The position numbers and the translations under genes are program-made. Shown one piece after another: positions 16,006-28,000 of a DNA stretch of 64,000 bases (positions within the stretch are counted from its first letter, which is position 1; each line of letters begins with the position of its first letter). This DNA comes from a virus. The DNA lies in the IMG/VR virus record IMGVR_UViG_3300022689_000474, positions 1-64,000 of that record; one strand, written 5' to 3'. The notes below the pieces were generated by a model. The model was not told the DNA's origin. It was given only the letters and a program-made list of their open reading frames with translations, and made no database searches.

Positions 16006-19000
16006 ATGTTCGGAATATTTAATAGAAATTCTAATCCTGATCCTAATAATTTAAATTCTCACTTATCTTCAAATATGGGAGTGGATAAAGGATTAGATCT
16101 AGGTTATATACAACATGGTACTGATACTGCTTTAAGAGGTGCAGTATTTTTTGATTACTTCTTTAATAATAACAGGAATATTAATGATTCTTATGATCCA
16201 TATGTAAATATAGGACATTCATTAAATAAAGAAGAAGTTCAAAGAATGCAGTATATGAAATATCACTCTAAAGATAGGACACAGAATCCTAATTTAGAGT
16301 TACAAGAACATGCTCGTATAGCTTTAGCTTCTAATGCTTTCACTTCATTTTCAGCTGATCTATATAATGTAACTCTAAGTGGTACTAAAGTAATCAATAG
16401 AGTCATAAATAAATCTACTCCCCAATATGATTTTTCATCTCTAAGTCCACTAGAAAGAGAAAGGAGAGAAAGAGAGGTAGATAAATATGCTGCTAGTAAT
16501 ATATATAGATATTTATTTGCACATGATACTTATGAGACTGCGGGTAAAAAGATATTTAAAAATTTAAATGTCATGGATCCTAAATTAATTGAACAAAGTA
16601 CTGAATATGGTACTGAGTATGATGGTATTTCTCAAGGTAGATGGTTAATAAATAATATCCTTAATGCAGAAGAACGTAGTAGTATTGCTAATGTTGCTAA
16701 AATACATCAGGAATTGATTTTATTAGATCCAGAAAGATTATCTAAAAGTAGAAAGGGAGTATATTCTAATCCTATAGAAGCTGTCAAACAAGTATCTGAT
16801 AGAATTATACAAGATAAAGAATATCTATCTAAACCGGGTATAAGACAAGCTGTAGCATTTATAGAAAGTGCAGAGAAAGAATTAACTATAGATCTATTCC
16901 AATTACAGAATAAAGCGATATCAGACGTATTGATAAATAAATTGACTAGAGAGAAAGATAGGATAGCTAAAGGAGATTTTAAGTTTAAAATAAGATTAGG
17001 AGCTCCTACTGGTGGAGATAGAGAAAACTTAATCGGTCATCATATATTAGGACCGAATATTATAATAATGCAAAGGTTAGGTAACCTTAGAGATGAGATA
17101 TTATTCGATCAATTGGGATATCGTTCCAGACCTAATAATAATATAAATGAAATAGTACCTTTCTTTAGTCAGGTAGATATGACTAGTAGTTATAATGAAT
17201 CTAAAAAGAATGAAGTAGATAAGATATTAAGTGATTCATTCTCTTTAGAATTTATGGATGATGGCATGTATCACCCTAAATTATTTACTAGTGATAAAGT
17301 GGCTATGGTCGGTTCATTTAACCTAACATCTCCAGTAGGTAGTTCTATATTTCAATCTGGTTCTAACTATGAAGAGATACAAGTATTAAGAAATAGATTG
17401 AATTTAGATTATGATAAGGCCGAACAAAAGGTTAATGATTATATGACAGACCCTTCAAAGGTTAATATACAGGATTTTGTTAATAGAGTAGCTAATAAAG
17501 AAAAGAAGTCTAGATATGGTAATAGAGGTCTGAATCCTCAAGAGAAAGAACTTCTGGATAAAGATACTGTGGAGACTATGTTATATCTTCAAGCTAGAAT
17601 ATTATCTAAAATGGGAGTACAAAGTCCTACAGGAGGAGGTAGTATAACAGGATTACAAATAGGTAAAGCGGGTGATATAGGTCAAGCTCTTAGAGCATCT
17701 ATTGGTTTTTTACAATCAGATAAGATTAGAGGAGATGGAAGGGTTTCAGAAATGTATATGAACTTGAACCAAGTCTGGTTACTTCAATTAGATAATGATC
17801 TTTTCTATGGTGCAGGAGGAGATTTTACTGGAGAATTTGGTCCTTCAGGTAAAGGTAGAGAGGAAGCTATAAAAGAATTGAAAAGATTGAGACCTCCTGT
17901 AGATGATTCAGGTATGGCATCTAGAAGATTTATATATAAAAGTGAAGTACAAAGTGGATTATTTGATTTAATACATCAAGGTAGAGCTTTTATTTCTGTG
18001 GATCAAAGGACTTATAGAGATAAGATATTGACACCTATGGAGGAAAAGGTCAATTATTTATTGGGAAGAAAAGAAATAGAAAGAAGGAGAAAAGAAGAAG
18101 GTTTTAGTTTATCTATTGATTCAATAAAAAGACAAGAAATAAGTGAAATAGGTAAAGGAGTATTATTGAGAGATTATGATGGTTCTATGGCTTATCTTGT
18201 ACGTAAAGCGGGTAATGATGATAATTTAAGAAGGACTTTAGGATTATCTAAACCTCAACAACCAGGAGATTTAGGATCTTATAACTACCAAAATAGTTCT
18301 ATGTTATTTGAAGGTAGAAAAGATTTATCTACTATGAATCATATTCATGAAACTAGTATCTTAAGAACTTTATCTCAATTAAAAGCTGTTACTAGTGGTC
18401 AGATAGTTCCAGTTACAGAAACGATGTCTCACGTTAAGAACTTTATGGTCATAGAAAGAAGTAGAGGACAGTCATATGATCCAGTGACTGGAGAAGGTAT
18501 AACACCATTATCTTATGTATCAGGTAGTAGTAACTTTGGTTCTTCTAGTTTAGCTTTTGAAGAAGGAGATAAAGATTATGTTAGTTCGGAATCTGGACTT
18601 ATACTCTTGGGAGATAAGATTCGAAATAGTAGGGATAGTAAAAAATATCTCTCTGATAAAGATAAGACTGCGGGTCTTAGTGATGAATATGAAGAATTAA
18701 TGTTGAAAGCTAGAGCTAAGTTTCCTATAAGAGAATGGAAAAGATTAACTAATGTAGAAATGGGTAATTTTGATTATACAGGTGCTACTCGTGAATCGGT
18801 CTGGAATGATAGAGTAAGTAGACAGGGACTTGAACAAGTAAAAAAAAGGATAGAAAGGATAAATGAAGATTTAGGTACTAATGCTATAAGTTTAATTCCT
18901 TCATATGATTCAAAAGGAGATTTAAGTTACTATACTATTAAATTTAGTAATAGTTCTGCTGTGGGGAGTTCATTTAATTCTATGTATATGGGATCTAGTA

Positions 19001-22000
19001 ATGAAATTAAATATAGGGTAACTGTCTTAAAAGATATTAAAGGTCAACCCGGTTTTGTATATATGATAGATCAGAATAAGGTATTGGGAAATACAAGATT
19101 AATGAATCAAACTGATGAAAGTGTATATGGATTACCTTATGCCTTAGAAGAAGGTCAGAAGTATAGAAGGATAGAAGCAGGAGAATCTTTAGAGTTAAAT
19201 CCTTTAGATACTTTTGCTAATTTGATGGGAACTCTTTTAGGTGAGAGTTCATTTAGAACTATGGTAGAGGAACCTATGAGATATATAAAAGTATTATCTG
19301 GATCTACTCTAAAGAGTAAATACTTATCCTCTTCTAATTATACTACAGCTTCTGTAGCTGGACTGGGATATTTAAGATTCCTTGGTACAGGTATAGCTTC
19401 TAATATTGAAGGTAAGAATTCAAAAGGTATATTTGAATTCTTTAATAAGTTAGATGCTAGGATGGCTCATGAAATAAGTAGAGAGTTTTACTCTAAACAT
19501 ATTAGTTTGACAGCTGAAGGAAGAAAAGGATTAGAAATGTCTGCAGGTCTATTTGACCCTACAGATATGAATAATTCAAGGACAGCAGAGAGACATTCAA
19601 TTATAAATGCCCTAAGTTCAATAGCAGTCTTAAATGAAAAGATACAAGAGGCTAAGAAGCATAATATCAGGGGTATAGGTAAAATTCAAAGTGAAAGGAA
19701 TCAACATATATCATTTATCCTTAATCAATTTGATAATATCTTAGGTAGACAAGAAAGGTCTACATTTGAATCAGATATAAGTTTGGGAGTTATTGAATCT
19801 TTAAGAGATATTACTTATTATCAAGGAAGAGATAATAATATAAAACAAATAAAACAATCTATATTTGAGCCTTTTATCTCTTTAGGACAGGCTTCTATAT
19901 ATGCCAATTCACAAGCTTGGTATAAAAATCCTATTTTTGCTTTAAGTCCATATTCAATAGAATATTTTAAAGAGGGTACTAATATTTCTGAGAATCCCTC
20001 TATGAATAATATAATGAGATATGCTTTGGCTAGTCCTTATTCATACTCATCTACAGATCCAACTGGAAAAGGTACTGAAGGATTTATAAGATCAGTTGCT
20101 GAAGGAGGAGGAGGAAAGACAACTGAAGAAGAAGGATATTCTTTATTTGGAGATATGAAGACTACATTTGGAGATATAACTTCTATAGATATCTTAAAGT
20201 ATACTGGTACAGGTAATATAGTTAAGAGAAGTGAATATGAAAATACAGTTATAAAGAAACTATATTTAGAATATCAAGCAACAGTATCTAATGGAATTAT
20301 AAATATATCTTTAGAAGATTTTACTCAACAGCTACAATCTGATAATCCTATGGGTGCATTACAACCCTATAAAGATATATTTAAGCGTCTTATACAAGAT
20401 ACTCCCTTCAAAGATGAATCAATAGATAGAGCATTAGTATTTAACTTCAATGTACCAAAGAAAGCAAGTCAGATACCTCAAAGATTGAAGAATGTATTAG
20501 GATCTAAACCAATGTACGAAATGGATAGTGGATTTAGTATTCTGTTGAGGAAGAAAGGAGTATTAACTTCTACAGAGATGAAATATTTTAAGAAGTTCTT
20601 AGAACAGAAACATAGATTAAATAGGACTAAACTACAAGAAAGTATTAAAAAGATAAATAAGTTAAGTAAATCTTCTTATAGTCTATCTCCAGATCAGTAT
20701 TTAGAAGCGATAATAGTTAGTAGACAGGTAGAACTAATGAAGGCGAGGATAAATAATAATAACACTAATATATTAACTCATTCTAAAAATACTAAAAGGA
20801 TAATAAGTAATGTATTGTCACTTATAGAAGAAGATTTATTTAATACGGGAATAGATAGTTTTGTTAGGAAAGCTGAAGAATTGATATGGAATGATAAGTC
20901 TAATTCAAAGACGAAAGAGAGAGAAAAAATAAAGGCTTTAGAATTTATAAAAGAAGCTTATCAAGATGTAAACCAATTAGTAGGTGAATCTAGTAAAGTA
21001 TCAATAATTAATGATAGTGATCTGAGGAATTATATGACTTCAGATCAACATGAAATAGTGGAAGGTCTAAAAGATAACTTATCGGAGATATATGGTTTTG
21101 ATAGAGATGAATATATGGATCATGGATCTTTAGCTAGAGCTTCATTATTAAATATTTTAAAAATGAATGATTCTTTAGCTTCTGGTATTAAAGGATTTAC
21201 TACAGGTAGAACTACTGTTAAAGGAAAGAAGAGTGTTATATTAGTCCAACTCTCAGGAGGTTTTTCTGATTATGGTTTTACTAATCCATTATATGGAAGT
21301 GATATAAACTTTCTTAAGGAAGCTAGGAAAAAGATGAAGAATGAAACCTATAAGAACCCTTTAACAAATAAGGAAATTGAACTTACTGATTGGTCTAATC
21401 TTTCTAGAGAAGATAAGATGAAGTTGGGTATGATGTCTGGATTTTTAGAGAAAGCTGAAAAAAGACAGAAATCTTCTATGTTAGTAGAAGATTGGTTTAT
21501 TCAAGGTAATAGGGTAGCTAGAAAAGGAGATATAGTGACTTATGATAATGAATCTAATAGAGTATTGGTATGGGGAGATAAAAGAGATATTTATAACTCT
21601 ATGATACCTTTAGATAAGATAGATATGGAAAAGATATCAAGAGCGGATAGAGAGAATCTTAAAAAGGCGGCGATAGGAGATGCTAAAGCAGCATATTACT
21701 TTAGAGAAGATGTGGATTCAAGGGACCAAGCATCTGCAATAGCAGGAACTATAGATAACTTTAGAGTTATAGATGATTTACCTACAGTGTCATTATTAGA
21801 AAGACAAGCTTGGCATAGGAATTCAGAAGAGAGTTATGAATATTTAATATCAGCTAAACAGTTATCAGGGGTGGCAGATACAAATCAGTTAATTTGGGAA
21901 TTTACATATAATAGATCAATAATGATGGGAGGGGGAAGAAGAGGAGAAGGTACTTCCTCTTTAGTAAAAGCTGTAAATGTATTCTTACAACCTAATATAT

Positions 22001-25000
22001 TTGAAAGATTAGCAGCTTCTTTAAATGAATTTGGAGGGGGGACTCTTAAAGCTGATCCATTATCTATAGAAAATATAATGGGTTTATATAGTCCTACTAA
22101 CTTTAAAAGTTATGCATACTCACATGGTGCGGAGATTTTATCTAATAAAGAATTAAGAGAGAACTTCATGGCCCAATTAGGAGTAAGAAATAAAAGAGGA
22201 GTAAATGAAATAAGTAGTAAACAATTAGGGGCGTTAATGCTACTTACATTTGGAGATACCTATTTAGAGGATAGTAGTAAAAAGAATATATATTCAGACT
22301 TCTTTGGTAGTGCATTATCAGGGGAGTTAGGAGAGTGGATGAAAGGATTAGCTCTCAGTTCAGTATTATCTACAGGAAAAGATATAACTTTAAATCAGAA
22401 TGAGATATCAAGATTAATGAGTGGTGCATTATTAAATGATGATTCTGACTTAAAGAAGTTAATGGTAAGTAATTTCCAATCTATGGTAAGTAAGAAGAGT
22501 AAAGATTTATTTGGTTCAATGCAACTACCATCTATAGATATGATAGATAGTAAAAAGTTTGAACTGTCATTTACTCAAGGTGGAGATTATATGAAGAAAT
22601 TCTTATCTAGACAGTTAGGTGCAATGGCTGATCTTGATAGAGATTATATACTAGGGGATGTGATGGAAGAAAGGATGGCTTCTATTATGGTAGGTAATTT
22701 AGAATTAATGTCTCAACTTATAGCTCAAGATACTTCTACAGTAGTACCTACAGATATAAATGTAGAAGATAATAAAACTTTAATCAAATTATTATCTATA
22801 AGTGGATATCAAGATATTGGTAGAATTCAAGATATAACTATAAGAATGGATAATAATTTACAAGTTCAACGAGAGGAGAGAGAGTATGTAGATAGTATGA
22901 GAGAGATATTAAAAGGTCTTACTAATACATCAAATATTGTTAGATTATATGGATCTGTTTTACCATCTGCTAGTAAAGAAGCGGTAGGTAGTAAGTTAAC
23001 TGGAGCTCTTGAATTCCAACATATGGTTAAACCTTTATATCAATTCTCTTCATCCTTTACTAATAAAGGAGAATTATCTGATTTAAGGAAAGTATTAGGT
23101 AATGTATTATCTACCATATCTCAGACAGAAAGTATGATTACTGGTGAAGCTATTCTTAGAAGGAATGATTTATTAACGGGTAGACCAGTAGATATAAGTG
23201 ATATGAACTCTTTATCTTCATTAGATCGTCATAAATTTATAGGAATAAATACTGCTTATGATCCAGAAAGTATAAAACAGTTAAGAGAATTAAAGAGGGA
23301 TTATAGAGATTATGAAGAAGGAATTAAATATATAATTGCTGATAAAGTAAAACAATTAAATAACTTACAAGGAGATTCATCTTTAAATAGATTAAAGAGA
23401 TTGGAATTAACTTCAGAGATATCAGATCTAATGACATTACAACCTGATTTCCTATATGAAGGTAGAGCTGGATATATGGATGAAGAAATAGAATATCTTA
23501 CAGTGAAATGGGATAAATCTCAGAAAGATGGTGAAGTGAGAATGAGAAGAGGAACTCAAACGAAAAGGATAAAAAGTATAGTTAGGAGTTATATGAAAAG
23601 TAATAAAGGTAAAAAGATATATAGTAGAAAAGGTACAGAACTAAATATCCTTGAATCTTTAGAAGCTGTTTCAGGTAGGATGGCTATTGATATAGGTAGG
23701 GTTCAACAGGCTTTAAATCCAGATACTCCATTTGGTATGGGGACAATTCAACCAGTATTAGAAGGTTTAGATTATAGATCATTTTCTTTCAGTCTTCCTA
23801 GTTTTATGGTAGAAGGTCAAGATGAATCAGGAGGGGTCTCTTTATCTTTTGATTATTCAGATAAAGCTAAAAGATATAGTTACTTAATGGGTGCTTCTGA
23901 ATTGCAATTATTAGGAGATCAATATGGTTCATATGTAGAAGAACTTACTGCAAAAACTATTTATCTTGCTAGTGCTTTTGCTCCTGGTAGTAATTTGTCC
24001 ATAATTATGGATAAAATAAAAAGAAGTAAGTTATCTGGTGATTCTAGAGTCTCACTTACTAAAGAAGAATATACTCTATGGCAAAGGTATTATGAAACTG
24101 CTGTAGGGAATAGGGGTATAGTTCCTTTATTAGCTGAAGCATCCGCTAATGTAAGATCTCAACAAGTAATGGCAGGTAAAATAAGATTAGCTGGTATAGT
24201 TACAACTCCTGCGGCATCATTCTTAGTAAACCCAGGAGATATATTATTAGCACAGGAAGGAGAAAGAAGACAAATACATATGTCAGAGAATCGATATACA
24301 TTGTATAGAGAAGCTATAAGTAAAGAAGCTCAATTTCAAAGAATAATGTCAGATGAAAATGAATTGGCTAAATATGGTAGAGGTTCTATAAGTAGAGTTA
24401 TAGATTATTATTCATCTTTACAAAGTGCAATGTTATATGGATTATCAGAACCTGCAACTTTAAACTTATCTAAGTTCTCAGATGAATTCACCAAATTGAA
24501 TGAAAAGATAGATAAATATAGTAATAAAGATTTTGATAAAGTAGCAGAGCATCTTTCTAATCAAATAGCAAGATTAAATGATATGGATCTATCTTTAATA
24601 TCTCCAGAAGAAGGAAAGGGAGATTCATATTTAAAGAACTTACAAGAAGTATCTTCTATTTATTTAAGAAGAAAGTTAGAGAGAAAGTTATTCTCTTCTA
24701 CTACAAATATTACTTCTAAACAGAAAGTAGGTTTAATTAGAGGTATAAAAGCTTTAGAAAGTCAAGTATTAGAAACTACTTCTAAAGAAGTAGAGAATTA
24801 TATAAGTTTAAAGAAATTAGGTTTGGCTGATGCTATAGAAGGTATACAAAATGTATTTCAAGGAACTAGTCAAGTTTCTCAATATGCAGTATCTAAATTA
24901 GAGATGTTAGATAGACTTAAAAGAGGTGTATTTAGTGATAAATCTGTAAGAAGAGTAATTAATCCAGATGGTTCTATAAGGGAATCAATGAATATAGATA

Positions 25001-28000
25001 CACTTAACTTTAAAGTAGAAGAAGGATTAGCTAGATCAGTATCTTCCGAAAAGTTATTACAGGATATAAAGGGGATGTATGATGTATTATATACTACTGA
25101 TTTATATGATAAACAAAATAGAATATCTTCACAATATAGTAGTAACTTAAATAGTAAAAATCTAAGTATTTTACAAAGTACATCTAAGTCAATAACGGAA
25201 TTAAGAGATACAAATAAGAATAATCTTAGAATTAACTCATCTACACTTAATGATTATCAAAAAGGTTTAGCAAGTATATCTCTTGAAGTGGCAGAGATAA
25301 TGAATGAAGATATTAATTATTTACTTACTGGTAAAAAGACTAATTCTAGTAATGATCTAATTAGTAGATTGGAAAATAGATTAAAACAATATGGTACTTA
25401 TCAAAAAGGTACTACTGAGAGAACGATATATGATACCATGTTGAAGAAAGTAGTAGAAGATATAGAAGATAAAAGAAAGAATTCTGAAGTCTTTGGTATG
25501 GGAGAAGTTACTGATCTTATTAGTAAGAATATTAATAAAGAGATAGGAAGGATTAGTAGAGAGGTGTCTTCTAAAAGATATTTATTAAAAGAGGGAAGAG
25601 AATTAGAACAAAAAGTAAAAAATAATGAAGATGTTAATTGGAATCAATTTACTGAATTTCTACAAGCTCTTGAGAAGAATAAATATACAGATCCTGAAAT
25701 AACAGAATTATATAATTCTCTAAAGAGTCAGGTTAGATCTGTATTAACAGCGGGTAGAAGATTTTTAGAAGACCCTTTATCTAAATTATTAAAAGATATA
25801 CCTACATTAGCAACTGGAGTATTAGGAGGTAGAGATAAATTTGCTATAAGTGAATTTGAATTAGAAGGAAAGTTAAGAAAGAGAGTATCTCCATTCAAGA
25901 TAGATAAAGAATTATTAAGGGATTCAGCTAGATATACAGATGAAGATATATCTTTCCTTACTTTCTACACTAAAGAAGTATTCAATCAATTTGAGACGGT
26001 AAATGAACATTTAAGACAAGTAAGTGAAGGAACTCATAAAGCAACAGATACATATACAAGTATGGTATCTGAAAAGAGTAGAGATTCTTTCTTAAAGTTA
26101 ACTAAGTCCGTAGAAGCAATATCTAATACTTTGGAAGAATTACAAAGTAGTAGACAAATAAATGTAACTGACGATAGGTTAAAAGATATTTTATCTGTAT
26201 ATACTGCGGAGATTCCTGGTATGGAATCATCATCAGTAGAGATAAATAAACGTTTAGGTAAAGCTAGAGATTTGTTAACAGGTAATAGAAAGGGTAATAC
26301 TGTTGATGCATATGGTTTAGTTAATGTATTCCAAGAGATATTAAATACTTATGATAATACGGATGCAATGAGAGTATTAGGTTTTAGATCTCCACCTCCT
26401 GGAGGTAATGAACCTCAAAGATATACTTTAGAAGTATTAAAAGATATAAGTCTTATAAATGAATATTCAAGAGCGGTAAATCCTCAAGGAGGTGTTGAAT
26501 ATGATCAAGGAAGAAATAAGACATTAACTTTATTAAATCCCATATCGTTATTGACTATGAGTTTAGGAGATTTTGATGGAGATCCATATACAACGATATA
26601 TAGTAACTTTATGGATTTACATAGAGAAGTATATAATACAGAAGTTAAAGTAAAGTTCAAAGAAGAAATCCAATTAAAGAAGATAGAAAGTTTAATATCT
26701 AGGAAATCAGCAATATCTGGTTTATCTTTAAATGAGAATGATATAAAAGATTATATATCAAATAATCAATCTACTCTAGAAGAAGAAGATAATACTTTAT
26801 TAAATGAATGGTTAAGTAAGAAAGCAGAAATAGCTAGCCATAGAAAAGATATATCAGTTACTAATTTGAAGATAACTGCTATGAACCGTGAGTTAGAGAA
26901 TAGTAATTTTAATAAAGCATTAAGAAGAGAGATATCTAATTATATAGGTGTAAATCAAAAACATTTCTTATCTGTAGATAATGGCGGATATAGAGATGTA
27001 GATATAAGTACAGATGTAGCCTTAACATTTATAGAACAAGGTAGAGGGTTATTTGGAGGTTTAGAAGAAAAAGCTCCTGAAGCTGTAAGAGTAAATGATA
27101 CATTAAAATCTATATTCAAATTATATCCAAATAATAATGTAAGTGTACCAAATAGACCCAATCCTTCAACAGGAACTTATGATATAGAAGCATTTAGAAA
27201 GATAATAGAATCCTCGGACAATAATGAAATACTAACTACTTTAAGAGATAAGATAACTAATTCTTTATATGCTAGTAATAATAATCAAAATAATGGAGCT
27301 TTATATTCATTATTACTATTAAGTCAGGAATCTTTACAATCTCAAATGAATCAAGCAGGGTCTACTGCTTCTAATAATTCTCTAGATCCCTTAATTAGAG
27401 AATTAAGAGAATCTAGGAATTTCTTACAGAATGAAGGGAAGGTATCAACTGGTACATTAAATGACAAGGATATAGAAGAGATTCTTGCTTATACCTCAGC
27501 TAGAGCTATGACTCAGGCATCTAGTTTAGGTGGACTTAAAGGAATGTTGGCCCAATCAACAGGTACAAGTATGGACTTTCAGACAAGTGATATGATGGTT
27601 TTAACAATGGGTAAAGCCGGTTCAGATGTATTAGGTAAGATATATAATACATTTATTGGAGCAATATATAGGGATAGTCCTCTAATAGCTACAAGTCATG
27701 TAATGACTCAAGGAGGTTTCTTAGAGAGTATAAGAAATAATCAACAAATGAGAGATACTATAGCTTTAGAAGGTTTAACAGTAGATGATTTTGTATCTGA
27801 ATTAAAGAGTTCTCAAGAAACAACTGAATCGCTACATGGTTTCATAAAAGATATAAATCAATTATTAAGGGATGGAATTAAACCGAAAGGGGGTCAAGAT
27901 CTATTAGAAAACTTAAAGAAACAGGCTGCGGTATATGAAACATTACAAGATCCTGCTGATAAGGAAGCATTAATAACCAAGATAGCATCATCTTTTGGTC

